Part shown: positions 1-7,809 of the stretch, one piece after another
How positions within the stretch are numbered: position 1 is the first letter of the stretch
Layout: the number at the start of each line of letters is the position of its first letter
NCBI GenBank assembly: GCA_900540475.1
Contig: UQGG01000005.1
Location: 124,001 to 188,000 of the forward strand
Source: an uncultured Robinsoniella sp.
GTDB taxonomy: Bacteria > Bacillota > Clostridia > Lachnospirales > Lachnospiraceae
DNA: 64,000 bases
Direction of reading: 5' to 3'
Translations under genes and position numbers: made by a program
The notes under the pieces: generated by a model
Database searches by the model: none
Seen by the model: the letters and a program-made list of their open reading frames with translations, nothing else
What the model was told of the DNA's origin: nothing

Positions 1-1
1 T

Positions 2-424
2 ATAGAAATTGCGGTAGAGGAAATAAACTGTTTTTTTCGTAAAAAGGGGAAGGAAGTTTCGCCTATACCGGAGGAGTTGAGGAAGAGAAAAAATATAGTA
101 GTGGGAGAATGCCCGATATGTAAGAAGCCTGTAGTTGAAAGAAAAGGTAAAAATGGAGTTTTCTATTCCTGTACTGGATATCATAAAGAGGAGCATGAGG
201 GTAAAAACGGATGTTCCTTTTCATTGCCAGGAAGTATATGCAGTGAAGCAGTTTCACCAGATAAAGCAAAGGAACTAATTGAAAAGGGAAAAATAAAATT
301 AGAAAATATGGTCAGCAAACAAGGAAAGAAATTTTCAGCGATCGTAAAATTGGATATCAGCCAGGGAAAGGCAGATATCCAATTTATTTTCCCTAAAAAG
401 AAGTATGGGAAAGGGCACAAGTAA
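2..424 (+). CDS. topB: DNA topoisomerase III, C-terminal end (5' truncated by window)
   Basis: The frame is open from base 2 with no stop, so this is the tail of a gene that begins upstream of the window; the TTG at 77 is internal. The visible part contains a topoisomerase C-terminal zinc-ribbon repeat: a GECPICKKPV cysteine knuckle, two later cysteines, and the SKQGKKFSA segment typical of the repeat that follows the toprim/catalytic domains of TopB. Topoisomerase III genes of this kind are standard in Gram-positive conjugative elements, where they are thought to relax DNA during transfer or replication of the element. It lies directly upstream of other element genes on the same strand. The catalytic part is not visible, so the assignment rests on the tail alone. 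Confidence 0.8.
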   Translation: MEIAVEEINCFFRKKGKEVSPIPEELRKRKNIVVGECPICKKPVVERKGKNGVFYSCTGYHKEEHEGKNGCSFSLPGSICSEAVSPDKAKELIEKGKIKLENMVSKQGKKFSAIVKLDISQGKADIQFIFPKKKYGKGHK

Positions 425-484
425 ATGATTTTGGATGGACTTAAGGAATTTTTTAAAGGTCTTCCGTAGGAAGGAGAACCACTA

Positions 485-955
485 ATGATTAGGAGTGCAA
501 CAATAAGCCTGAATCTTAATAAAAACATGTTTACAGTAGGGAAAGTTGCTCATAGTACTTCCCAACCAGTTATTTATAAAGAATATGGCAAATATTACTT
601 AGCAGTTTTCGTATTCTTTTACACAAGAGAAGACGTTCATACAGGCATGATTAGCAGGCCACTTGCCTGGGTAATAGCTGATATGGAAACAGGAGAAATT
701 ATGGAAAAGTATCAATGTAAGGATAAAGATTTCTCTAATGCAAGTTATGATGTAAAATATAATATTTATCCAGATGCAAATTACAATACATTCAGGCAAT
801 ATTACAGTGGGGTATTCGCAATTTTAGATTCAGTAAGAGAAAAACTTATTACAACAGGTAAATTATACAATCTGGAATATCAGTGTTATCTGCAGAAGAT
901 ATTAGCCAATGTTCCTAAAGAATACCAGGGATTTTACACTGATTTAAGTGTGTAA
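485..955 (+). CDS. Hypothetical protein, conjugative-element cargo
   Basis: A 156-residue protein that starts at ATG with a good ribosome binding site (AGGAAGGAG, about 8 bases upstream). I do not recognise the family. There is no signal peptide or membrane segment; it is rich in Tyr and Phe and looks like a soluble alpha/beta protein. It sits 60 bases after the topB stop and 25 bases before the next gene, so it is probably part of the same transcription unit as topB and the nucleoid-associated protein. Confidence 0.7.
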   Translation: MIRSATISLNLNKNMFTVGKVAHSTSQPVIYKEYGKYYLAVFVFFYTREDVHTGMISRPLAWVIADMETGEIMEKYQCKDKDFSNASYDVKYNIYPDANYNTFRQYYSGVFAILDSVREKLITTGKLYNLEYQCYLQKILANVPKEYQGFYTDLSV

Positions 956-980
956 TAATAATGAAAGGAAGGAATAAGCG

Positions 981-1997
981 ATGGAAAAAGAAGATATCAG
1001 GATTGTAAATACGATTATTCATATTTTAAATTCTAACATTGAGATGCCGGTTTTGTCAGATGCAGTGCTGGATCATGGTTCAGCTCTGGAAGATTTTTTG
1101 AGAACTCATATTAAGCGTATCATAACCGGAGATGATATCAAGAGCTGCAGTTTTATTAAAGAAGAATCAAAAGTATATAAACTTTTAAAAGACTGGGATG
1201 AGGAGGATTTCGTAGTGATTTCTCAGGAAATCGGTAAGATTTTATATGCAATAATGAATGAAAATATAGAGATTCCACCGGCTGATCTGATGGTAGTTAC
1301 ATATACGATAGAACAACACCCATATATGGCACTGCTGAAAATGAATTATAAAACCGCATATACCCATATGACCAATGAATCGTCACAGGGTAATAATAAC
1401 GATATTATTAACCAGAAAGCAATTCTTCCGGGAGAGACACATAAAATCACGGAAGCGGCTATTATTAATATGAAGGATTTTACGATTTCTTTAATAGAGA
1501 AGAAATACAATGTAAATGGAATTAAAACCAATTATTTTTCTTCTCTGTTTCTTAAGTGTGAAGGAACAATATCAGCCAAGAAAAAACTAGAGATCATATC
1601 AAGGATGGTTGAGAATGTACAGAACAAATATTACAATGAGTCAGAACAATTCGAAGTTCGCATGGAGACTAAGAATATCATTAACCAGGAACTGGAAGAA
1701 AAAGGCAGCTTAGAAATTTTGCCAGTGATTGATAAGATCTTTAAGGAAAAACAGGACTTGAAAGAAGAAGTGCAGGAAAAGATTGAGAAATATAATATTA
1801 CCAAAGAGCCGGTTATTCTTCAAAATCCAATTACCACAAAAAAATTTGGAAAGCAGCATCTCATCACTGATACTGGAATAGAAATCAAGATACCGATGGA
1901 AGAATATAATAATAAAAATGCAGTCGAATTTATTACAAATGAGGATGGAACCATCACCATACGCATTAAGAATATCAGCCATATTGAAAGCCGGTAA
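981..1997 (+). CDS. Probable nucleoid-associated protein (NA37/YejK-like)
   Basis: A 338-residue protein with ribosome binding site GAAAGGAAGG upstream of ATG. Its N-terminal pattern (VLDHGSALEDFLRTHIKRI), the central YMALLKMNYKTAYTH segment and its length match what I remember of the clostridial members of the NA37 (37 kDa nucleoid-associated, YejK) family. Those proteins bind chromosomal DNA and are often carried by conjugative elements. The C-terminal third is charged and mainly helical, ending in a short beta-rich segment. It is the last gene before the candidate origin of transfer. The family assignment is from memory of sequence patterns, not from a profile search. Confidence 0.55.
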   Translation: MEKEDIRIVNTIIHILNSNIEMPVLSDAVLDHGSALEDFLRTHIKRIITGDDIKSCSFIKEESKVYKLLKDWDEEDFVVISQEIGKILYAIMNENIEIPPADLMVVTYTIEQHPYMALLKMNYKTAYTHMTNESSQGNNNDIINQKAILPGETHKITEAAIINMKDFTISLIEKKYNVNGIKTNYFSSLFLKCEGTISAKKKLEIISRMVENVQNKYYNESEQFEVRMETKNIINQELEEKGSLEILPVIDKIFKEKQDLKEEVQEKIEKYNITKEPVILQNPITTKKFGKQHLITDTGIEIKIPMEEYNNKNAVEFITNEDGTITIRIKNISHIESR

Positions 1998-2035
1998 TGG
2001 TCAATATAGGACAACTCGTTGTATGAATGACAAGG

Positions 2036-2112
2036 GGTCTTAGGGGATTCCCCCTAACAAGCCTGCGTTTTGTATATACAAAATGCGTATCTTGCCCCGC
2101 AGGGGGAACTTT
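2036..2112 (+). other. Candidate origin of transfer (oriT) with nic site
   Basis: This gene-free stretch starts with a TTAGGGG-att-CCCCTAA inverted repeat (about 2040-2057), followed by the near-perfect palindrome GCGTTTTGTATATACAAAATGC (about 2065-2086, one G-T wobble) and then GTATCTTGCCCCGC (2087-2100). The last segment resembles the nic core of MOBP relaxases (RP4 type, ATCCTG/C), which would place nicking after 2094. A MOBP-type relaxase gene lies 2.8 kb downstream. Inverted repeats just upstream of the nic core are the usual layout. This is inferred from motif layout; nicking has not been shown. Confidence 0.6.
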
Positions 2113-2137
2113 TTTTAAAGATTTATGGGTTTTATTA

Positions 2138-2410
2138 CATTATAGTGTGAAAAACACCATGATAGTGATGTGAATTTCAGCATTATAGTGTGAAAAGTAA
2201 CATGATAATAGAGGGAAAATAATGTGATTATTTACATTATAGTGTAAATAATGCCATGATAATCCAATTAAAACTAATGTAAAAAGTTACATTATAATGT
2301 GGAAAGTACCATGATAATAACCAGAAAAATAATGTGATTATTTACATTACAAGGTTCAGTCGCAAAAAATAGATGTTAATCGCCTTATCATGGCAGTTTT
2401 ACCATGATAA
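2138..2410 (+). repeat. Iteron array next to oriT (four direct repeats plus a hairpin)
   Basis: Four imperfect direct repeats of about 28 bases, of the form CATTATAGTGTGAAAA followed by a few bases and CATGATAAT, begin at about 2138, 2181, 2235 and 2290. A second motif, AATGTGATTATTTACATTA, occurs at 2221 and again at 2331. The array ends in a perfect 9-bp hairpin, TTATCATGG (2385-2393) and CCATGATAA (2402-2410), built from the same CATGATAA half. Such arrays serve as binding sites for relaxosome accessory proteins, replication initiators or repressors. The array lies between oriT and the operon that encodes the MobC-like protein and relaxase, so auto-regulation of that operon is also possible. 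Confidence 0.75.
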
Positions 2411-2447
2411 AAGTGCGTAAACAAAGCATATACAGAAAGGGAAGAAT

Positions 2448-3101
2448 ATGGAGAAAGAAAATAATAAATTATATGGGGAATTGCTTACAGAGAAAACAGT
2501 ATCAGATTGTAAAGACGGTCGGGAAGCAGAAAAACATTTTCAGGAAAACAAAATAGTGTTTGACAGCCTTCAGAAGTTATGCCCCTATGGTGCTATTGTA
2601 GAAGTTACCATGCGGTTTAATAAGAAGGAGGTGGAGACTGCATTACTTTTTTATGACGCCGCATATGAAAAGATCCCGGAGCTGTCGGATATAAAAAAGG
2701 AAAAGATTGATATTTATAAATCCGGCAATATGGTTATACTTGGAGGAAAAGATAGCGGATCCACAAAAGTACATTTTTTAAATGAAAAAGGTTCCATGGA
2801 AATCCATAAGAATTTAAAAAATAAAATGACCTTCAGTGAATATTGCCAAATGTCAGCTGAAATACTCAAAGATGACAGCTGTTTTCTGGGCAAAGAATGC
2901 ATAAAATCTTTCGGGGAACTGAAAGAAGAAAAAGCTCCGCTTTACGATAAATCCCCAATAGCCCTTGCTAGGGACAGCGAAAATTCTTTAACGGTCCATG
3001 ATACAGGGGGGAAGGAAAAACACGGTATAGGCAGCCCAGAACAGATTGAAAAAGTGCCAAAGCAGGCGTCCCAAAAGACATTTCAAAAAAAATCCAGGTA
3101 A
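2448..3101 (+). CDS. Hypothetical protein, first gene of the mobilization operon
   Basis: A 217-residue protein that starts at ATG after AGAAAGGGAAGAAT. I do not recognise a family. The first 150 residues look like a compact alpha/beta domain; the last 60 are polar, lysine-rich and probably disordered. There is no signal peptide or membrane helix. It is the first gene after the oriT/iteron region and lies 18 bases upstream of the MobC-like gene, so a role in relaxosome assembly or in regulation through the iterons is plausible, but this comes only from position. Confidence 0.65.
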   Translation: MEKENNKLYGELLTEKTVSDCKDGREAEKHFQENKIVFDSLQKLCPYGAIVEVTMRFNKKEVETALLFYDAAYEKIPELSDIKKEKIDIYKSGNMVILGGKDSGSTKVHFLNEKGSMEIHKNLKNKMTFSEYCQMSAEILKDDSCFLGKECIKSFGELKEEKAPLYDKSPIALARDSENSLTVHDTGGKEKHGIGSPEQIEKVPKQASQKTFQKKSR

Positions 3102-3119
3102 AGACAGTGCAGGTGCCAT

Positions 3120-3476
3120 ATGGGTAAAACGGGAAAAAAAGAAAAGCTTATGATTATCAGGGTCTCCCAGAAAGAGTATGACCAGATTAAATTAAGGTCG
3201 AAAGAAAGTAATCTGTCTATATCCTGTTATATGAGGACAAAAGCATTAAATGACCTGCCCATATACAAGACCACTTTCATGGATCTACAAAGTGATCTGA
3301 TCCATGAAGTGAATAAGATCGGGGTGAACATCAATCAGATAACAAAAATGTTCCATACAGGATACTTCCGGTCGGAAGAGAAAAAAGAGCTTTTGAAGTT
3401 CAATGAACAGTTAATCTGCATAATGGAAGAAAATTTAAAATATATGAAATCCATATTACATTTGGATGAGAGATAG
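3120..3476 (+). CDS. MobC-like relaxosome accessory protein
   Basis: A 118-residue basic protein. The segment KEYDQIKLRSKESNLSISCYMR followed by an asparagine-rich helix (VNKIGVNINQITKMFHTG) is the signature layout of the MobC/plasmid mobilization relaxosome family: a ribbon-helix-helix-like N-terminus and the GxNxNQI motif. These proteins bind oriT and help the relaxase open the nic region. It lies one gene after the oriT/iteron region and upstream of the relaxase, as expected. Its length is typical for the family. Confidence 0.8.
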   Translation: MGKTGKKEKLMIIRVSQKEYDQIKLRSKESNLSISCYMRTKALNDLPIYKTTFMDLQSDLIHEVNKIGVNINQITKMFHTGYFRSEEKKELLKFNEQLICIMEENLKYMKSILHLDER

Positions 3477-3562
3477 CAGTCCAGAAAGAATTATTCTGGA
3501 AATACGGAATCTGATGTGCTATGATAGAAACAATTAAGAAATTATGGGAAGGGGGAATTCAA

Positions 3563-4807
3563 ATGTTTATTGATAATCAATTTCTTTTACTAAATAAAGA
3601 CACTCCAATATTGCAATTTGAATCAAAGTATGGAATGCTGGGAGAAGTAATATTGGAGGAAACAAAGTACTTTGAAGAGAATAAGCCAATAGGATTCGTA
3701 AATATACAGGATTGGTTAGAGCATAGAAGAGCACCGAAACACAGAAAACATATAGAGAAACTATTACATGAATGTGGATGTGACAATCTGGAAGGATACA
3801 TTCGAGTATCATATGCTCTAAATTTGAATGATACCTTTTGGGTTAAACCGGTTGATAGCAATAAGTGCTGGAATGAAGTGTCTCTGTATAGAAATCCATT
3901 TAATGAATTAATCTCTCATATTGCATTTGAAGGTGGATTATATGGAGAGCAATTTTCCACAACTTCTCCGGAATTTACAACAGAAGGAGCATTTGCTAAA
4001 TGTTGGATAAGAGAAGAAGATAATATAAATCTTGTTAAAGGTGGAAGTACCGGAGCACGAAATGCCGGTAAAGAACCTTACAGTGAGTTTTATGCAGCTC
4101 AGATTGCCAATATTATCTGTAAAAAAAATGTTGCATATAAGATGGCAACCTATCGGAACAAAATTGTATCAAAGTGTCAGCTTTTTACATCGGAAAAAGA
4201 AGGGTTTATTCCGGTTTATAAACTGATTCGGTCACATCCTCAGAGTGATGATTTGATCAAATTCTACGACAGCATTGGCTGTTTGGATGACTTCAGAAGA
4301 ATGGTTGTATTAGATGCATTAATTATTAATGATGACAGGCATCTCGGAAACCATGGTGTATTAATAGATAATGATACACAAAAAATCTTACGTATGGCAC
4401 CTGTTTTTGATCACAATCAGGCGCTACTTCCATATGCGGAAGAAGAAGAGTTTGAAAATATAAGCGAATATCTAAAAATGAAGGGTCCTAGAATTGGTGC
4501 AGATTTTAACCTGGCTGCAAATGCTATGCTAACACCGGAAATTAGAGCAGATCTAATAAATCTAAAGGGATTTAAATTTCAAAAAGATGGTAAATATGAT
4601 CTGCCAAATGACCGTTTAAAACATTTGGAAGCATTAATTGAGAAACAGATAGAGGGGATACTGCATTCTAAAAGCTTATATATTCATCGAAATGATATTA
4701 TTGGCAAAGATCCAGGGAATCTATTACAGGATAATTTCAAAGAAAGTAAAGAAATAGAAAAAACAAAGAAGGAAACCATGAAGAAAAAAACGAAAACATC
4801 CAGGTAA
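3563..4807 (+). CDS. HipA/CtkA-like serine-threonine kinase (possible toxin)
   Basis: I chose the ATG at 3563 because GGAAGGGGG lies 7 bases upstream; the in-frame ATG at 3521 has no clear ribosome binding site. The 414-residue product has the HipA/CtkA kinase layout: LVKGGSTGARNAGKEPYSE (nucleotide-binding region, about residue 168), NDDRHLGNHG (catalytic loop with Asp and Asn, about residue 262) and APVFDHNQALLP (metal-binding DFD-like motif). HipA-family kinases phosphorylate translation factors such as GltX, or other proteins. No HipB-type antitoxin is adjacent. The gene sits inside the mobilization operon between the MobC-like gene and the relaxase, and a terminator follows it. The C-terminal 50 residues are lysine-rich. 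Confidence 0.75.
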   Translation: MFIDNQFLLLNKDTPILQFESKYGMLGEVILEETKYFEENKPIGFVNIQDWLEHRRAPKHRKHIEKLLHECGCDNLEGYIRVSYALNLNDTFWVKPVDSNKCWNEVSLYRNPFNELISHIAFEGGLYGEQFSTTSPEFTTEGAFAKCWIREEDNINLVKGGSTGARNAGKEPYSEFYAAQIANIICKKNVAYKMATYRNKIVSKCQLFTSEKEGFIPVYKLIRSHPQSDDLIKFYDSIGCLDDFRRMVVLDALIINDDRHLGNHGVLIDNDTQKILRMAPVFDHNQALLPYAEEEEFENISEYLKMKGPRIGADFNLAANAMLTPEIRADLINLKGFKFQKDGKYDLPNDRLKHLEALIEKQIEGILHSKSLYIHRNDIIGKDPGNLLQDNFKESKEIEKTKKETMKKKTKTSR

Positions 4808-4830
4808 TCTTCATGGAAGAATGAGAGAAT

Positions 4831-4868
4831 AAAAAAGACTTACAGTTCATAGCTGTGGGTCTTTTTTT
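4831..4868 (+). terminator. Intrinsic terminator after the HipA-like gene
   Basis: AAAAAAGAC and ACAG (4831-4845) pair with CTGT and GTCTTTTTT (4852-4867) around a TTCATAG loop, followed by a T tract. It separates the HipA-like gene from the relaxase, so the relaxase may depend on readthrough or on its own promoter. Confidence 0.7.
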
Positions 4869-4897
4869 ATGCCCAGGATGAAAGGAAATGATTTAAA

Positions 4898-6382
4898 ATG
4901 GCGATTACCAAAATTTTAAGTATAAAAGAAACATCAGGTCGTAATCCTGCCAGGCACCTAAAAAATGCGATCCGTTATATTCTGGACCGGAAAAAAACGG
5001 ATGGTCTGGTAGGAGGGAACTGTGATATTAACGATCCTTATAAGACCATGATGGATACAAAAGAAAGGTTTGAAAAAAAGTGGGGCAGGCAGGGCTACCA
5101 TTTTATTTTGTCTTTTCCGCCAGGGGAAGTAAGTGCAGGGCTGGCATTTAACATTACGGGCGAGTTTGTGGAAGCATACCTGAAAGACCAGTATGATGTA
5201 GTATTTGCCACACACAAAGATAAACCACATAAACACAGCCATATTATTTTTAACAGCATAGACCGGGAATATGGCTATAAATACCGCTATAAAAAAGGTG
5301 ACTGGCTAAAATACATACAACCGACCGTGAATGAGTTATGTCAAAAATATGGGATATCCTATATTAAATTTGAAGATATGGATGGGTCACTAAATAAGAA
5401 CTATGGGCAGTGGGAAGAGGAAAAGAAAGGAAGTCCAAACTGGCATGATATCATCCGCAATGATATCGACCAGGCTGTTAAGCATGTAGGCACTTATGAA
5501 GAAATGATCACCTTTTTAAAAGAGAAAATGCATTATAGCGTAAGAGAAGGAGATAGCGAAAAATACGGTGATTACCTATCCCTGCATCCTCCAGGTAAAG
5601 ATCGGGCAGTAAGAAATTACAGATTGGGTAAAAATTATTCAATAGAAGATTTAAAGAAACGGATAAGTGGTCTTGAATGGATAGATTCGAAACAATTGCA
5701 GTATTTCAAATGCTCGCCAAAGATAAAAGGTAGTAAGTATTACAAATTATCAAGACAGCGAACCCAGTGGAACCAGATGAGTGATTACCAGCGGGCTTAC
5801 ATAAAAAAAATGTATACTGCAAGAAGATTATATACCCCTGATGCAGCACAGCATTACAAGGATGGGTGGAAATATAAGGGGGATATTACCGCTATAAGAA
5901 AGCTGCAGAGAGAATTTCTATATATGTACAAAAAGGGAATTTCGACAAAGGAAGAAGTTAATCAAAGAATCTCTTCTTTAAAAAATGATAATGAGTACTT
6001 TGATCACAAAAGGAAAGATATTTTCTATAAGTACAGACTAAAGAGAAAGGATTTTCCGGTTTGGGAGGCATATCTCCTGATTCAGTCACAATTAGCCAAT
6101 ACTCATATGCCGGAAAAACAGCTGGATCTAAAAGAACAATTGAAAAAAATTGAAATTAATTATAATCTTTCGGAGCTTAAAACAGATTACGAAACATACA
6201 AAGAGGAGCTTAAAGAAATAAGGGAGCATAAGAAAGAAAATTACAAAGAGATAAAAAAGATGGAAGCAATACTGAATAGAAATATGGATACAGCTAAGAG
6301 GAAACCAATTATTAAAGAGAAAAATAGGAAGCAGGAAGAGAAACAGAATAATGTAAGAGGAGTTAATAAGTATGGAAAATGA
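4898..6382 (+). CDS. Relaxase, MOBP type (MobA/VirD2-like)
   Basis: A 494-residue protein. The N-terminal 200 residues form the relaxase/mobilization nuclease domain: AIRYILD near residue 25 with a likely nicking tyrosine, GYHFILSFPPGE in the middle, and the metal-binding histidine motif HKDKPHKHSHIIFN at about residue 110. It would nick one strand at oriT and lead it into the recipient. The C-terminal half is lysine-rich and predicted helical or coiled-coil, as in other MOBP relaxases of clostridial elements. The following gene overlaps its end by 11 bases, indicating translational coupling. It is preceded by a terminator hairpin and a moderate ribosome binding site (GAAAGGAAATG). Confidence 0.85.
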   Translation: MAITKILSIKETSGRNPARHLKNAIRYILDRKKTDGLVGGNCDINDPYKTMMDTKERFEKKWGRQGYHFILSFPPGEVSAGLAFNITGEFVEAYLKDQYDVVFATHKDKPHKHSHIIFNSIDREYGYKYRYKKGDWLKYIQPTVNELCQKYGISYIKFEDMDGSLNKNYGQWEEEKKGSPNWHDIIRNDIDQAVKHVGTYEEMITFLKEKMHYSVREGDSEKYGDYLSLHPPGKDRAVRNYRLGKNYSIEDLKKRISGLEWIDSKQLQYFKCSPKIKGSKYYKLSRQRTQWNQMSDYQRAYIKKMYTARRLYTPDAAQHYKDGWKYKGDITAIRKLQREFLYMYKKGISTKEEVNQRISSLKNDNEYFDHKRKDIFYKYRLKRKDFPVWEAYLLIQSQLANTHMPEKQLDLKEQLKKIEINYNLSELKTDYETYKEELKEIREHKKENYKEIKKMEAILNRNMDTAKRKPIIKEKNRKQEEKQNNVRGVNKYGK

Positions 6383-7337
6383 TAAAAACAGTATGGTAGA
6401 GCAATATCTTACCAAAAACAAGATTCATAATAATTCCCTTATGGCAATTGTGTGGTTGGGATTTATGGGAGGCCTTAATGAAGCACAGATTGACTTCTAT
6501 ATGCTTCCTGAAAAATATACCCCAAAACAGCGTGATATTTTGCGCATTGCCTTAGAGGAGGGACTTCATCAGGATGCTATTAAAGAAGCGCTGGGTGATC
6601 CTGCCCTGCCTATTGAAATAATGGAACAGAGGAAAAAAGAGCTGCTTCAGGAGCTACAGCATCCGGCAAACGACACAAGTATCGCAATTGAATCATTAAA
6701 GCTGCTTGCAGCGCAAATTGAAAATCAAATGCAGGAAAATCGTATAATGGGTGAGTTTTTAAGAGATACGGTAGAAAATGGAAACAGGAATGAAATAAAA
6801 TTGATGCAAAAGCAATTGGAGGAAGCAAACCGGGAAAAAGAACTCTTAAGAAATGCGAATATTAATAAAAATATGACTTCTCTTCAGGAAACTAATGGAG
6901 AAAGAGCATCCAGGATGTCACATCATAAAGCTAAGAAAATAAAAAATCATTCAGATTCAAATCAATTTAAGACTATTTTAGGCAGGCTGCTTAAAAAGAA
7001 ATCTCAAAAGGAGAAGACGATTCTGGATATTTTGTGCGATTCTGATTTTACAGCTGAACAGATGCGTGAAGTTACGGCAGGTTATAATGCGGGTTTATCT
7101 TTGGAGGAGATAGGTAAATATGCAAAGAAAGAAATAAATGCAGAGAAGATGAAAGAACTCCGAAAGCTTATCGAAACTATAAATAATCAGAAGCAGGATG
7201 GTGAAGAAAAGCCTCTAAAGCGGAATCAGGATAAAAACGTAGTGGATCAAAATGTGGGTGAGGCAATTTCTAATAATGAAGAACCGATGGATTATTACAC
7301 GGAGGATGATATTTTTCTGAGTGATGACATGGAATAG
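6372..7337 (+). CDS. Conjugative-element protein with a helical repeat shared with the coupling protein
   Basis: A 321-residue protein whose start overlaps the relaxase end by 11 bases. I do not recognise a named family. An N-terminal unit (LNEAQIDFYMLPEKYTPKQR, near residue 35) and a second unit (DFTAEQMREVTAGYNAGL, near residue 223) look like copies of a short helical repeat, separated by a coiled-coil region (about 105-175). The second unit closely resembles the C-terminus of the VirD4-type coupling protein encoded downstream. The C-terminus is acidic. Coupling to the relaxase gene and the shared repeat suggest a role in bringing relaxase and coupling protein together, which is inference only. 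Confidence 0.65.
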   Translation: MENDKNSMVEQYLTKNKIHNNSLMAIVWLGFMGGLNEAQIDFYMLPEKYTPKQRDILRIALEEGLHQDAIKEALGDPALPIEIMEQRKKELLQELQHPANDTSIAIESLKLLAAQIENQMQENRIMGEFLRDTVENGNRNEIKLMQKQLEEANREKELLRNANINKNMTSLQETNGERASRMSHHKAKKIKNHSDSNQFKTILGRLLKKKSQKEKTILDILCDSDFTAEQMREVTAGYNAGLSLEEIGKYAKKEINAEKMKELRKLIETINNQKQDGEEKPLKRNQDKNVVDQNVGEAISNNEEPMDYYTEDDIFLSDDME

Positions 7338-7346
7338 GAGGATTAT

Positions 7347-7784
7347 ATGAACACAACAGATATTCTGACAGAGATTAAAGCAAGGTTAACGATGTGTGCC
7401 AATGAAGTGGAAGCTGAAAATAAGGAACAAAAACAGATAATAGGGGATAAGGGTCTTATGGAGCTTTTTCATCAATATGAGGAGGCTTACAGAGAAAAGC
7501 ATGTGGAAGCACTAAAAGAAAAGGGATATGAAGAAAAACAAATATATGAATATGGCTATTATCATGCAGATGTATTAAGCCTTCGGCATATAGACAAGGC
7601 AATGGAAAACAATATTCCAGCCGCTTTGGTAAATGATGCTGCATATACAGGATGGCAAGTAGAAAGAATCGTAGACAGGCATTTAAATGGTAATGAGGAC
7701 AAATCCTCAGAATTAAAAGCCAATATTCATGTAAAAGAAGATTTTACGAAAAGTACTTTTAAAAAGGATTCTCCGGTTAGATAA
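7347..7784 (+). CDS. Hypothetical helical protein of the transfer operon
   Basis: A 145-residue, mainly helical, charged protein that starts 9 bases after the previous stop with GGAGG just upstream. I do not recognise the family. It has no signal peptide or membrane segment. It lies between the relaxase-coupled gene and the PcfB-like gene on the same strand and is probably co-transcribed with them. Confidence 0.6.
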   Translation: MNTTDILTEIKARLTMCANEVEAENKEQKQIIGDKGLMELFHQYEEAYREKHVEALKEKGYEEKQIYEYGYYHADVLSLRHIDKAMENNIPAALVNDAAYTGWQVERIVDRHLNGNEDKSSELKANIHVKEDFTKSTFKKDSPVR

Positions 7785-7809
7785 ATTCAAAAATTGAGAG
7801 GAGCATATC

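Noticed and set aside
2138..2350. A CRISPR array
   Set aside because: The four repeats are imperfect, spacing is uneven and short, and there are no cas genes. They look like iterons.
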